A stretch of 64,000 nucleotides of DNA from Prosthecobacter dejongeii (lineage in GTDB: Bacteria; Verrucomicrobiota; Verrucomicrobiia; Verrucomicrobiales; Verrucomicrobiaceae). Below the pieces are notes generated by a model. The model had not been told where the DNA came from, searched no databases, and saw only the letters and a program-made list of their open reading frames with translations. The stretch is taken from the NCBI RefSeq assembly GCF_014203045.1, contig NZ_JACHIF010000010.1:186001-250000 (forward strand). The letters run 5' to 3'. Positions 1-9,024 of this stretch are shown here, piece by piece. The position numbers were made by a program, and so were the translations under genes. How positions within the stretch are numbered: the stretch's first letter is position 1; the number at the start of each line of letters is the position of its first letter.

Positions 1-2
1 GG

Positions 3-209
3 CTCCAAAAGGAAGGCGATGGCTGGGTTTATTTAGCGAAGACAGAACCTGACGCCGCACTCGATTTTAAAGCGCGTTTGGCCATCGCCGAAGGTTATCT
101 GGAGTTGGGGCTGGCAAAGGAAGCACTGGACCATCTGAACATGCTGAGTGCTGAGGAGCAAAAAAATCCACAGGTGAAGGCCGTGCGCCAGCGCGCTGAA
201 AAGCTGTAA
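3..209 (+). CDS. TPR-like protein, 3' end only
   Basis: The window opens inside a reading frame with no start codon that ends at TAA 207-209. About 68 residues are visible. They form paired amphipathic helices with the pattern LAIAEGYLELGLAKEALDHL, typical of a tetratricopeptide repeat, followed by a basic C-terminal helix ending AEKL. The family role is protein-protein interaction. The specific function cannot be read from this fragment. The gene converges on purU with only 19 bases between the two stop codons and no obvious terminator hairpin. Confidence 0.7.
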   Translation, partial: LQKEGDGWVYLAKTEPDAALDFKARLAIAEGYLELGLAKEALDHLNMLSAEEQKNPQVKAVRQRAEKL

Positions 210-228
210 GCCCCCGCATACCGCCGCA

Positions 229-1089
229 TCACTCAAACACCACGGTCTTATTCTGGTAAACCAGCACCTGGTCACGCACGTGCCACCAGAGGGCCTTAGC
301 GAGCACGTTTTTTTCCAGGTCCCGACCTAGTCGTACCAGATCCTGGACGCTGTCCTCATGGCTCACCCGCATCACGTCTTGATGCACGATGGGACCTTCA
401 TCCAGATCTGCTGTCACGTAGTGACTGGTGGCTCCGATGATTTTCACGCCACGGGCATGGGCTTGGTGGTAGGGCTTGGCCCCCACAAAAGCGGGTAAGA
501 AACTGTGGTGGATATTGAGGATTTGATTCGGGAAGGCGGCGATCATCGCCGGACTGATGATCTGCATGTAGCGGGCCAGCACCACGGTATCCACACGCTC
601 CTTTTTCAGCAGTTCGATCTGGGCGGCCTCTTGCTCTTGCTTATTTTCCTTCGTGATGGGGAAATGATAAAAGGGGATGCCGAAACGATCTGCCGCCGAG
701 CGCAGGGTATCGTGATTGCCCACAATCAAAGGAATCTCGACGGGCAAGTCGCCGGACTCATGCCGAGCCAGCAGATCATAAAGACAGTGACTCTCCTTGG
801 TGACAAACAAGGCCACGCGCTTTTTCTGACTGGCGAAGTGCAGGCGGAGCTGCATGTCATGACGACGAGCCAGGGGCTGGAGCCGGGGGGCGATCTCCTC
901 CTTCTCAAGGGTGAAGTTTTCCAAGCTCCATTCCAGCCGCATGAAAAAAGCGTCCAGGGTGGGGTCAATGTGTTGCTGCAGGTCTATGATATTCCCCCGG
1001 TGCGCAAAGATGAAGCCAGTGACATCATGCACCAACCCGGGACGGTCTGGGCAATGAATGAGGAGAGTAGCGGTGTCTGCGGCAGCCAT
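229..1089 (-). CDS. purU: Formyltetrahydrofolate deformylase
   Basis: PurU hydrolyses 10-formyl-THF to formate and THF, balancing the one-carbon pool and supplying formate for purine synthesis. An N-terminal ACT domain (about residues 1-80, opening with CPDRPGLV) precedes a formyltransferase-fold catalytic domain (about 85-275). The NIHHSFLPAF stretch carries the catalytic Asn and His, and DLDEGPI carries the Asp; together these are the family signature. An upstream in-frame ATG at 1108-1110 would add seven residues. I chose 1089 because MAAADTATLLIHCPDRPG matches the usual family N-terminus, but neither start has a convincing ribosome binding site. The length is normal. The gene is divergent from gntK. 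Confidence 0.93.
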   Translation of the reverse strand: MAAADTATLLIHCPDRPGLVHDVTGFIFAHRGNIIDLQQHIDPTLDAFFMRLEWSLENFTLEKEEIAPRLQPLARRHDMQLRLHFASQKKRVALFVTKESHCLYDLLARHESGDLPVEIPLIVGNHDTLRSAADRFGIPFYHFPITKENKQEQEAAQIELLKKERVDTVVLARYMQIISPAMIAAFPNQILNIHHSFLPAFVGAKPYHQAHARGVKIIGATSHYVTADLDEGPIVHQDVMRVSHEDSVQDLVRLGRDLEKNVLAKALWWHVRDQVLVYQNKTVVFE

Positions 1090-1200
1090 GAGGTGGGGAA
1101 ACTCACGCATCCCCCCCTTGTCCGCAAAGATTTATGCGTTGTTTTCCTCTCTGGGCTTTGCGTCGGCCCCGGTTTGCGTGAAAATCAGCCCTTCATCCTC

Positions 1201-1728
1201 ATGCAGCCGACCGATCTCCCCGCCCCCCTTCCCCGCACCATCATCGTTATGGGAGTTAGTGGCTGTGGCAAAACCCTCATCGGCACCCTGTTGGCCGAGC
1301 GCTTAGGCGGCATCTGTGAAGATGCAGATGACTTTCACTCGCTGGCGAATAAGGACAAAATGCGCGCCGGCATCCCGCTGACGGATGAAGATCGCTGGCC
1401 CTGGTATGCGGCCCTGCGCGCCCGCATCGAAGAAATGCGCGGCCAGACCGCCGTTTATGTGCTGGCCTGCTCTGCCCTGAAAAACATCTATCGGGAAAAA
1501 CTGCGGAAGGGCGATGCTGAGGAAGACTTCATCTTCATTCATTTAAAAGGTTCGAAAGAGGTGATCTTTTCCCGCATGGCCAAACGCCAAGGCCACTACA
1601 TGCCCGTCAGCCTGCTAGACAGTCAGTTTGCGATCTTGGAAGAATCCCCAGATCTCTGGACGGTGTCTCTGGAGCAGTCGCCTGAAAGCATCCTGGCGGA
1701 AATCCTTCAGCGCCTGGGTCACGCTTGA
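1201..1728 (+). CDS. gntK: Gluconokinase
   Basis: This enzyme phosphorylates D-gluconate to 6-phosphogluconate with ATP, feeding the pentose phosphate or Entner-Doudoroff routes. The 175-residue protein has a P-loop GVSGCGKT near residue 18 and the family motifs DADDFHS, NKDKMRAGIPLTDEDRWPW and CSALK, all typical of the GntK/IdnK family. The open frame extends far upstream (to about 505), but that part is antisense to purU and unlike any gluconokinase. ATG 1201 gives the family-length protein. The leader is pyrimidine-rich without a Shine-Dalgarno sequence. The histidine kinase gene starts 10 bases after the stop codon, so the two may be co-transcribed. Confidence 0.93.
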   Translation: MQPTDLPAPLPRTIIVMGVSGCGKTLIGTLLAERLGGICEDADDFHSLANKDKMRAGIPLTDEDRWPWYAALRARIEEMRGQTAVYVLACSALKNIYREKLRKGDAEEDFIFIHLKGSKEVIFSRMAKRQGHYMPVSLLDSQFAILEESPDLWTVSLEQSPESILAEILQRLGHA

Positions 1729-1738
1729 TTTTTCCAGT

Positions 1739-3085
1739 ATGAATTTCTCCCGGCGCTGGCATCAGAGTCTCGCAGCGCGTTACGGCGTGGTGATGGTGGT
1801 CTTCGTTGCCATGGGGTCCTTGCTCCTAGTGGCCTGGCTGCGCTATCAGCAGCAGGAGGAAATGCAGCGGCTCTTTGTCACGGTGGCGCAAAATGACGTG
1901 GACTTTGTCATGCGACTGAATCTCCCGCGCAGTCCGAAGTTGGCCGATGATCTGAGCCAACTCCTGCGCATGAACATCCACTTTCGCAACCGTCTGGGCC
2001 AGGCGGGCCCTGGGCTAAGGCAAGAGGAAGCGCGGATGCTCATGGATGCCCCCACAAGCCTGGAAGTGCTGCAACTCCCCACAGGCCGCCAAGCTCTGGT
2101 GCTACCGGTAGATGAGCAGCATGACATGATCTTCATCCGTGATGCCCCGGCCCTGACCCTGAGCCTGTGGCACCCTGCGACCCGATACTCCTTGATCGCC
2201 TTTTGGTTATTCTCGGCCCTTTTTGCCTGGGTCATCGGGCGGCAAGTGGTGGAGCCTGTGGGGCGTCTCACCCGCAGGCTAGGCGGCTTTTTTAGCCCTC
2301 AGGCACGCGCGCTTCCGGAAACGAAACGGGCTGATGAGATCGGCGAACTGGCACGTGCACTGACCCAGACCCGAGATGACCTGCTAAGCGAACGTGAACG
2401 CCGCGCCCAGTCGGAAAGACTCGCCTTGTTAGGCCGTGTAGCCACAGGGCTGGCGCATGAAATCAAAAATCCGCTGGCCTCCATTCAACTGCACGCTCAA
2501 CTCATTGAAAGTGTGGATCTAGATGATGAATCTCAGACATCTCTACGGCATCTTCTGGCTGAGGTTCGGGTGATTGAGGGGCTCGTGAACCAATGGCTCT
2601 ATTTAGCCCGCCCAGCTTCCCCCAAAAAGCAGCCACTCTCTCTGCTACCGCTGCTGCAAGAGACGGTGCAAATGCTCCAACCTCAAGCTGAACACACCGG
2701 AACGAACATCCAACTGATCCACGAAGGTGAAGGAAACAGCACCGCGCCGGACACTCTGGGAGATCGCTTGCGCTTGCAGCAGGTGTTTCGCAACATCATC
2801 CTCAATGCCATGCAGGCGATGCCAGGAGGTGGGCGGCTGGAGATCACACTGAAAACGGATCCCTCCTGGGTGACACTGACCTTTGACGATCGGGGGCCGG
2901 GCTTTTCTGCCGCTGCCCTCGATCAAGGTGTGGAGCTGTTTTTCTCTGAAAAAGAAGGGGGGATGGGCGTGGGGCTTAACGTTGCACGAGAGATCATTTC
3001 TGCCCACGGAGGTCAAATGACGCTCAAAAATCATCCCAAAGGCGGTGCTCGAGTCGAGATCACTTTGCCGATGATCACTTTTTAG
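1739..3085 (+). CDS. Membrane sensor histidine kinase
   Basis: This is a 448-residue two-transmembrane sensor kinase. Transmembrane segments are at about 16-34 and 151-168, flanking an extracytoplasmic loop of about 115 residues with no recognised ligand fold. A HAMP-like linker (169-220) follows, then HisKA with the H-box GLAHEIKNPLASIQ (phosphorylated His about 240). The HATPase domain has an N box NIILNAMQAM and G boxes DDRGPGFS and GGMGVGLN. It resembles the NtrB/ZraS/AtoS type that partners NtrC-family regulators. The regulator gene begins 14 bases downstream, so they form a pair. The open frame begins earlier, inside gntK, but ATG 1739 directly precedes the first transmembrane segment. 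Confidence 0.88.
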   Translation: MNFSRRWHQSLAARYGVVMVVFVAMGSLLLVAWLRYQQQEEMQRLFVTVAQNDVDFVMRLNLPRSPKLADDLSQLLRMNIHFRNRLGQAGPGLRQEEARMLMDAPTSLEVLQLPTGRQALVLPVDEQHDMIFIRDAPALTLSLWHPATRYSLIAFWLFSALFAWVIGRQVVEPVGRLTRRLGGFFSPQARALPETKRADEIGELARALTQTRDDLLSERERRAQSERLALLGRVATGLAHEIKNPLASIQLHAQLIESVDLDDESQTSLRHLLAEVRVIEGLVNQWLYLARPASPKKQPLSLLPLLQETVQMLQPQAEHTGTNIQLIHEGEGNSTAPDTLGDRLRLQQVFRNIILNAMQAMPGGGRLEITLKTDPSWVTLTFDDRGPGFSAAALDQGVELFFSEKEGGMGVGLNVAREIISAHGGQMTLKNHPKGGARVEITLPMITF

Positions 3086-3098
3086 CCGTCCTTGCTGA

Positions 3099-4397
3099 AT
3101 GCCACGAGTCCTGATCATCGAAGACGAATACGCCCTAGCGGCAGCTCTTTCCACCGTGGTGCGCCGCCTGGGGGCAGAGCCCGTCGTGGCAGCGTCTGGA
3201 CTTGGCGGATTGGAAAAAGCCCAGCGTCAGAAGTTTGATGCGGTGCTGCTGGACATCGGTCTTCCAGACATGAGCGGCTTGAAGGTTCTGGCCACGCTGC
3301 GCGCCAACCCCAATCCGCCCCCAATCGTCATCATCACCGCACATGGCACCCTGGACAATGCCTTGGAAGCCCGCCGCCTGGGAGCGCATGACTACTTTCT
3401 AAAACCGCTGAACTTAGCGGAAATCCAGCCCCAACTGCGCGCCTTACTGGAGCTGCCCAGGAATGAAGCCCCGCAGACGGCAGCTTCACCTGCCCCAGCC
3501 ATCATGATCGGTGATGCACCGGATATGCAGCGTGCCTTTGCCATCATCGCTCAGGCCTGCGCCACCGCCGTCCCGGTGCTGCTGACAGGTCAGCCCGGAA
3601 CGGGAAAAACCCTCGCGGCTGAGGTGATCGCCGCCCAGAGCACTCCGCACACTCTGGTGATCTTTCGCAGTGATGAATGGCCCACGGATCAGGCGGGAAC
3701 GGTGCTGGCACAATGCTTGGAAAGGTCAAAGGGCGGCACCCTGCTGATCGAAGAAGTAGGCTCCCTTTCGCTCCCTGTTCAGGCCACACTGTGCCGCGCT
3801 CTAGCCCAGGCAGAGCAACGGATTTTAGCCACCAGTTCGCTGCCGTTGCTGGAGTTCATTTCTCAGGGCCGCTTTCGTGAAGATCTGTATTACTTGATCA
3901 GCGTCCTCCACGTGGCACTGCCACCTTTAGCAGCACGAACGGGGGACTTACCAGCCTTGGCCACGGCCATGCTCCAAAGAGCCGCCCCAGACCGAGAGCT
4001 ACCGCTGGCCCTAGAATCCCTAGCTGCCCTGAAAGGCTACGACTGGCCAGGGAACGTGAGGGAACTGGTCACCGCCATGCAGCATGTGGCCGCCGTCTGC
4101 TCCGCCGCTCCCGTGCTGCCCCGCCATCTGCCTGAGGCCATCAGTAGCCACAGCCAAGAAAGCAAGCATCTGGATGAGGCGCTGAGACGCGCCCTGATTG
4201 CCTGGGTAGATCAAAAACTGACGTGCCCGGAAGAGCTCATCCCTGACTACGACACGCTGCTGGCCGAGGTGGAAAAACCTCTGCTAGCAGAGCTGCTGCA
4301 CCGCTTTGAGGACAAGCCCACACGCCTCGCCGCAGCGCTGAACATGAACCGAGCGACCTTGCGCCGGAAACTGCGCGAGCTGCTGGGCAAAGAATAA
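3099..4397 (+). CDS. NtrC-like response regulator with degenerate AAA+ domain
   Basis: A receiver domain (1-120) has acidic residues E8/D9, phospho-acceptor D52, and the conserved Thr and Lys in IIITAHG and FLKPLN. A shortened AAA+ domain (about 130-350) and a C-terminal Fis-type helix-turn-helix (LAAALNMNRATLRRKLREL) follow. The Walker A GQPGTGKT (164-171) is intact. The GAFTGA loop that contacts sigma-54 is absent: only 47 residues separate Walker A from Walker B, against about 64 in the intact paralogue at 17666-19057. Walker B reads IEE instead of LDE, and the second arginine finger in the FREDLYYR motif is Leu. It probably binds DNA but cannot remodel sigma-54 holoenzyme by the normal mechanism. 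It is paired with the kinase just upstream. Confidence 0.88.
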   Translation: MPRVLIIEDEYALAAALSTVVRRLGAEPVVAASGLGGLEKAQRQKFDAVLLDIGLPDMSGLKVLATLRANPNPPPIVIITAHGTLDNALEARRLGAHDYFLKPLNLAEIQPQLRALLELPRNEAPQTAASPAPAIMIGDAPDMQRAFAIIAQACATAVPVLLTGQPGTGKTLAAEVIAAQSTPHTLVIFRSDEWPTDQAGTVLAQCLERSKGGTLLIEEVGSLSLPVQATLCRALAQAEQRILATSSLPLLEFISQGRFREDLYYLISVLHVALPPLAARTGDLPALATAMLQRAAPDRELPLALESLAALKGYDWPGNVRELVTAMQHVAAVCSAAPVLPRHLPEAISSHSQESKHLDEALRRALIAWVDQKLTCPEELIPDYDTLLAEVEKPLLAELLHRFEDKPTRLAAALNMNRATLRRKLRELLGKE

Positions 4398-4434
4398 AAA
4401 AGCCCTGCATCCTCAAAAATCGAAGATGCAGGGC
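4395..4434 (-). terminator. Rho-independent terminator of glgC
   Basis: A perfect 10-bp stem (GCCCTGCATC at 4402-4411 with GATGCAGGGC at 4425-4434) encloses a 13-base loop. On the minus strand it is followed by a run of T (AAAAAA at 4396-4401 on the plus strand). It lies between the convergent regulator gene and glgC and may also stop plus-strand transcription, although that side has no T run. Confidence 0.85.
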
Positions 4435-4451
4435 CGTGTGAAAAAGACTGT

Positions 4452-5750
4452 TTAGATCCAGGTTCCAGCAGGGATGACGGTGTCCTTCGGGATCACCACG
4501 ATGCCATCACGGATGTAAAACAGGTCACTATCCATATTCTCCGGCTTGCCCTCGGGGGTGATGACCACGTTGTCCCCAACGTGGACGTTCTTATCCAGGA
4601 TGACCTTTTCAATGCGGCAGTTCCGGCCGATGCCGGGTGCGGGCTTGCTTTGGTCTGTGCCCGCAGCGCCAGCATAGTAGTCAGCGCCCATGATGATGGT
4701 ATCACGGATGGTGGTGCCCGTCTCAATGATGGAGCGAAGGCCGATGACCGCCGTTTCCACATGCGCATCAGTGATGATGCAGCCATCTGAAATCAGGGCC
4801 TCGCGAATGACAGCTCCGTTAATCTTGGTGGCAGGAAGGAACCGGGCATGAGTGAAAATAGGCGCCGAAGAATCAAAGAAATCGTACTGGGGGACCAGTT
4901 TGCAGAGATCCAAGTTAGCATGGAAAAAGCTACGGATGGTGCCGATGTCTTCCCAGTAACCCTGGAAGTTAAAGGAATGAACCTTGTACTTCTTCAGCGC
5001 AGCCGGGATGATGTGCTTGCCGAAATCCATGCAATCATTATCCAAGCTCTCAATGAGGGCCTTGCGATTGAAGACATAAATGCCCATGGAGGCTTGGTAA
5101 CGAGCTTCCTCTGTAGGCAGGCCTAGCTCCTTGAGCGTTTCATCCGGCATGCGCAGGGACTCCAGCACGGCAGGGTCCTTGGGCTTTTCCACAAACTCAT
5201 GGATACGGCCTGAGGCATCCGCCTTCATGATGCCAAAACCTGTCGCATCCTCTGCATTTACAGGGAGTGTGGCGATGGTCAATTCAGCTCCGCTCATGAG
5301 GTGCTGATCCATCACTTTGCGAAAGTCCATGCGGTAAAGTTGGTCACCACTGAGGATGAGGAAATATTCATGATCCCCTTCTAGGAAGTAACGCAGGTTT
5401 TGCCGCACCGCATCAGCCGTCCCCTGATACCAGCGTTCCCCCTGTGGAGTCTGCTGAGCGGCGAGCACTTCGATGAAGCCACGACTGAATTGGTCGAACT
5501 TGTAAGTGCGAGCGATGTGCCGGTTCAGCGAGGCGCTGTTATATTGAGTCAGCACATACACTTGGCGCACGCCCGAGTTGATGCAGTTGCTGATGGGGAT
5601 GTCCACAAGACGATACTTACCAGCCAGAGGCACGGCAGGTTTTGCGCGGTCTTTAGTCAGCGGGAAAAGGCGGGTTCCCGCCCCCCCACCCATGACGATG
5701 GCCAAGGTGGAACGCCGGAGGAGAGCATCGGTTTCGATTCGTGTGGGCAT
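4452..5750 (-). CDS. glgC: Glucose-1-phosphate adenylyltransferase
   Basis: GlgC makes ADP-glucose from ATP and glucose-1-phosphate, the committed step of bacterial glycogen synthesis. The 432-residue protein has a nucleotidyltransferase domain with the GGGAGTRLFPLT pyrophosphorylase signature near the N-terminus. It also has the substrate motif FVEKPKDP, the WEDIGT signature, and a C-terminal left-handed beta-helix region of hexapeptide character. Length matches bacterial and plant GlgC. The frame is open upstream to 5843, but that would overlap the opposite-strand cytochrome gene. ATG 5748-5750 (MPTRIETDALLRRSTLAIVM) is preferred. No other glycogen gene lies beside it. Confidence 0.95.
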   Translation of the reverse strand: MPTRIETDALLRRSTLAIVMGGGAGTRLFPLTKDRAKPAVPLAGKYRLVDIPISNCINSGVRQVYVLTQYNSASLNRHIARTYKFDQFSRGFIEVLAAQQTPQGERWYQGTADAVRQNLRYFLEGDHEYFLILSGDQLYRMDFRKVMDQHLMSGAELTIATLPVNAEDATGFGIMKADASGRIHEFVEKPKDPAVLESLRMPDETLKELGLPTEEARYQASMGIYVFNRKALIESLDNDCMDFGKHIIPAALKKYKVHSFNFQGYWEDIGTIRSFFHANLDLCKLVPQYDFFDSSAPIFTHARFLPATKINGAVIREALISDGCIITDAHVETAVIGLRSIIETGTTIRDTIIMGADYYAGAAGTDQSKPAPGIGRNCRIEKVILDKNVHVGDNVVITPEGKPENMDSDLFYIRDGIVVIPKDTVIPAGTWI

Positions 5751-5873
5751 GAGGGTCAGTAAGTTGCTGTCAGTTTTCCTTGAAACAAGACGCTGAGGCA
5801 AGCGTTTCTCTCGCGCCAGATGCAGGTATTCCGCATGTTTCATCGTGCATTGAGCCCAACCACCCCAAATCGT

Positions 5874-6842
5874 ATGTCTTCCGCGACGCTTCGTTTATCC
5901 CTTTTAGCTTTCGCCGCTGCCGGTGCCACCGCTTCCCTGCCCGCAGCAGTGAACTTTGAAAAGCAGATCCTCCCCGTGCTGGAGGCTAAGTGCCTCAGCT
6001 GCCACAAGGCGGCTTTTATGGAAGATGGGAAGCTGAAGAAACCCAAAGCCGACCTCCGCCTGGATGCGGCTTGGGCCATGCTGAAAGGGGCTGAAAGTGG
6101 CCCTGCGCTGGTACCAGGAAATTTGGCCAAGAGCTACATGTATGAAGTCGTCAACCTGCCCAAAGATGATGACATGTTCATGCCCCCGAAGGGCGACCCC
6201 ATGACGCCGGATGAAATCAAGCTGCTGAAGGAGTGGATCGAAGGCGGGGCAGACTTTGGTGGCTGGAAGGGGAACATGGAAGGTGCCCCCAAAGAAGCTG
6301 AGCCTGCCAAAGCTGCGGTGACCAAAGTGCGCGAGCATGAGACCTTCTACGCCAAGCTTCAAGAAGGTGTGAAACCCGCCGAAACTGCCGCCATTGATCA
6401 AGCCAAAGCAGGCGGGGCACAGATAGCGACGCTCAAAATGGACAGCCCTTTGCTGCGTGCGGACTTCCTCACGGGAGTGTCCAAATGCACGGACGAAACC
6501 ATCACCGTTTTATTGCCTTTGAAAGAGCAGGTGGCCCAGATTGACCTTGGCCGCACAGCCATCACAGACACCGCATTGAAGACACTGGCGCAATTCCCAC
6601 GCCTAGCCTCGTTAGACCTGCGCCAGACCAAAATCACTGATGCAGGTCTGGCATCCCTCGCTGGTTTAAAGAATCTGCAAAACCTCAATCTCTTCGGCAC
6701 GGCCATCACCGATACCGGGGTCAAGCATCTCAGTGGCATCAAGTCCCTCAAAACCGTTTCCCTCTACCAAACCCAGGCCACGCCAGCAGCCGTGAAAGAG
6801 CTGACAGACGCCATCCCTGGCATCAAGGTCACCCTCAAGTAA
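5874..6842 (+). CDS. Secreted cytochrome c-like protein with leucine-rich repeats
   Basis: A 322-residue exported protein. A signal peptide (about 1-23, ending SLPA-AVNF) is followed by a planctomycete-type cytochrome c module: the haem site CLSCH sits in VLEAKCLSCHKAAF, with MPPKGDPMTPDEIKLLKEWI downstream containing candidate Met axial ligands. After a linker, three to four leucine-rich-type repeats follow (for example LASLDLRQTKITDAGLASLA). Such fusions are common in Planctomycetota and Verrucomicrobiota, but their electron partners are largely unknown. The frame is open 54 bases upstream, but ATG 5874 gives a clean signal peptide. The gene stands alone, with a terminator directly after it. 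Confidence 0.85.
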   Translation: MSSATLRLSLLAFAAAGATASLPAAVNFEKQILPVLEAKCLSCHKAAFMEDGKLKKPKADLRLDAAWAMLKGAESGPALVPGNLAKSYMYEVVNLPKDDDMFMPPKGDPMTPDEIKLLKEWIEGGADFGGWKGNMEGAPKEAEPAKAAVTKVREHETFYAKLQEGVKPAETAAIDQAKAGGAQIATLKMDSPLLRADFLTGVSKCTDETITVLLPLKEQVAQIDLGRTAITDTALKTLAQFPRLASLDLRQTKITDAGLASLAGLKNLQNLNLFGTAITDTGVKHLSGIKSLKTVSLYQTQATPAAVKELTDAIPGIKVTLK

Positions 6843-6865
6843 CCAAGCTCGCGACAAACCTTCAC

Positions 6866-6900
6866 ATCCCCTGTGTGGCTGATGCTGCCAGGGGATTTTT
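6866..6900 (+). terminator. Rho-independent terminator after the cytochrome/LRR gene
   Basis: An 8-bp stem (ATCCCCTG at 6866-6873 with CAGGGGAT at 6889-6896) encloses a 15-base loop and is followed directly by TTTTT at 6896-6900. It lies 24 bases after the stop codon. Confidence 0.8.
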
Positions 6901-6999
6901 CATGCCTGGAAGCCAACGGTTCTGACAGCCATCCTCTCTGGACAACCCCAGCCCTACACGCCACTGTTCTTTCCAATCCAATCTTTTCCCCCTACGACC

Positions 7000-7452
7000 A
7001 TGCCCATTGCCCAGCAGCTCACTGAAGACATGAAGACCGCCATGAAGGCGAAAGACACCGTGACCCTGAATGTGGTGCGCGGCCTGAAGTCGGCGATCAA
7101 GTACGCAGCAATTGAAAAGTTCGGGGCTGAAGGTGAACTGGAGGATACCGACGCCATCGCCGTCATCCGCAAAGAACTCAAAAAGCGCCAGGACTCCGTG
7201 GCCAGCTACGAAGCCGGCGGCCGCCCTGACCTTGCCGAAACCGAGAAGGCCGAAATCGCCGTGCTGGAGAAATACCTCCCCGCCGCCATGAGCGCCGACG
7301 AAATGGAAAAACTCGTCAATAGCGTGATCCTAGAACTGGGTGCCACCTCCAAAAAAGACATGGGAGCTGTGATGAAACTGCTGGGCGAACGCGCCGCTGG
7401 CCGTGCCGACAACCGCGCCCTCTCCGCCGAAGTGGCGAAGAGACTGCAGTAG
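7000..7452 (+). CDS. yqeY: GatB/YqeY domain protein
   Basis: A stand-alone YqeY protein of 150 residues, the normal length. It starts MPIAQQLTEDMKTAMKAKD and contains RGLKSAIKYAAIE, the SYEAGGRPDLAETEKAEIAVLEKYLP stretch and the terminal KLLGERAAGRADNRALSAEVAKRL, which are conserved across the family. YqeY resembles the C-terminal tRNA-binding helical domain of the GatB amidotransferase subunit; its exact role is not settled. The leader is CTTTTCCCCCTACGACC, without a Shine-Dalgarno sequence. It converges on glpK with 15 bases between the stop codons. Confidence 0.93.
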   Translation: MPIAQQLTEDMKTAMKAKDTVTLNVVRGLKSAIKYAAIEKFGAEGELEDTDAIAVIRKELKKRQDSVASYEAGGRPDLAETEKAEIAVLEKYLPAAMSADEMEKLVNSVILELGATSKKDMGAVMKLLGERAAGRADNRALSAEVAKRLQ

Positions 7453-7467
7453 TCGCTTCGTTTTCGA

Positions 7468-8946
7468 CTACGCCCCTTTGGTCCTCTCCAGTGCACGGTT
7501 CCAGCCTGAAAGGAGCTTCTTGCGCTGGGGGGCTTTCATAGCAGGTTCAAAGCGGCGTTCGGTCTGCCACTGGGTGGCGATTTCGGCCTGGTTTTTCCAG
7601 AAGCCGGTACCGAGGCCTGCGAGGTAAGCTGCGCCTAAGGCGGTGGTCTCTGTGACCACGGGGCGCACGACGGGCACGCCGAGGAGATCGGCCTGGAACT
7701 GCATCATGAGGTTGTTGTTACTGGCCCCGCCATCCACGCGCAACTCACGCAGCTTTACCCCTGCATCTGCCTGCATGGCGTGGAGAATATCCGTCACCTG
7801 ATAAGCGATGCCTTCCAGGGCCGCGCGTGCGATGTGGGCCTTCGTGGTGCCCCGGGTGATGCCGCACATGAGTCCGCGCGCATATTGATCCCAGTGGGGG
7901 GCACCGAGCCCTGCGAAGGCAGGCACGAGGTAAACACCGCCTGCATCGGGAACCTGGGCCGCCAGGGCCTCCACCTCCGAAGATTTTTTGATGATGCCCA
8001 GCCCATCGCGCAGCCATTGCACCACGGCGCCGGCGATGAAGACACTGCCTTCCACCGCATACTCCAACTCACCATCGCCCAACTGCCAGGCCACGGTGGT
8101 TAGAAGATTATTGCCGGAGGCGATGCGCTTCGTGCCGGTGTGCATGAGCATGAAACAACCCGTGCCATAGGTGTTCTTCACCATGCCAGGGGTGGTGCAC
8201 ACCTGGCCAAACAAGGCTGCCTGCTGATCCCCCGCTATGCCTGCGATGGGAATGCTACCGCCTAACAAAGAGGTCTCCCCGAAGATACCACTGGAGGGAA
8301 GCACCTCAGGCAAGGTGGAAGCAGGCACGCCAAAGAGTTTCATCAGCTCTACATCCCAGCCACCTTGGGTGATGTCATAGAGCATGGTGCGCGAGGCATT
8401 GCTGACATCCGTGGCATGCACCTGGCCGCCCGTCAGATTCCACAGCAGCCAGGAATCCACGGTGCCAAAAGCGAGGTCGCCCGCCTTGGCCAGTTCCTTG
8501 GTCTCAGGCACATGCTTGAGCATCCAGTTCATCTTCGTCGCAGAGAAGTAGGCATCCACCACGAGGCCGGTTTTATGACGGATCATGGACTCTGCCCCCT
8601 TGGCCTTCAGCTTATCACAAAAGGCGGCGGTGCGGCGGTCCTGCCAGACGATGGCCTTGCCCACCGGCTGGCCCGTTTTCTTATTCCAGGCGACGGTGGT
8701 TTCTCGCTGATTGGTGATGCCGATGGCCGCGATGTCTTTGCCTGTGGCCTTGGCCTTTTTCAAGACTTCTTTCATCGTGCGGAGCTGGGTGCTCCAGATC
8801 TCCGCCGCGTCATGCTCCACCCAGCCTGGTTGGGGGTAATGCTGGGTAAACTCCTTCTGCGCCGTGGCGATGACCTTGCCCTTCTTATCAAACAGAATGC
8901 TGCGGCTGCTGGTGGTCCCTTGATCGAGCGCGAGGATGTATTTCAT
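7468..8946 (-). CDS. glpK: Glycerol kinase
   Basis: ATP-dependent phosphorylation of glycerol to sn-glycerol-3-phosphate. The 492-residue FGGY-family kinase begins [15 protein letters not shown] (phosphate-binding motif). It carries [15 protein letters not shown], the central LLWNLTGG, the adenosine-site [13 protein letters not shown] and the FGGY C-terminal signature around [10 protein letters not shown]. An in-frame ATG at 8959-8961 would add five residues. The chosen ATG (8944-8946) has CGGGGC just upstream and matches the family start. No glycerol facilitator or glycerol-3-phosphate dehydrogenase gene is adjacent, although a glycerophosphodiester phosphodiesterase is encoded at 28335-29126. 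Confidence 0.95.
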   Translation of the reverse strand: MKYILALDQGTTSSRSILFDKKGKVIATAQKEFTQHYPQPGWVEHDAAEIWSTQLRTMKEVLKKAKATGKDIAAIGITNQRETTVAWNKKTGQPVGKAIVWQDRRTAAFCDKLKAKGAESMIRHKTGLVVDAYFSATKMNWMLKHVPETKELAKAGDLAFGTVDSWLLWNLTGGQVHATDVSNASRTMLYDITQGGWDVELMKLFGVPASTLPEVLPSSGIFGETSLLGGSIPIAGIAGDQQAALFGQVCTTPGMVKNTYGTGCFMLMHTGTKRIASGNNLLTTVAWQLGDGELEYAVEGSVFIAGAVVQWLRDGLGIIKKSSEVEALAAQVPDAGGVYLVPAFAGLGAPHWDQYARGLMCGITRGTTKAHIARAALEGIAYQVTDILHAMQADAGVKLRELRVDGGASNNNLMMQFQADLLGVPVVRPVVTETTALGAAYLAGLGTGFWKNQAEIATQWQTERRFEPAMKAPQRKKLLSGWNRALERTKGA

Positions 8947-9024
8947 GCCCCGATTGTTCATATCGGAGGCATGGGGTCAAGCCGTCAAAGACCAGGTGAG
9001 GCAAGAATATCCACCAAGTCAGGT

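Noticed and set aside
505-1728. A long plus-strand frame through purU and gntK as one 407-residue protein
   Set aside because: The first 232 codons are antisense to purU and unlike any gluconokinase; ATG 1201 gives a full family-length gntK.
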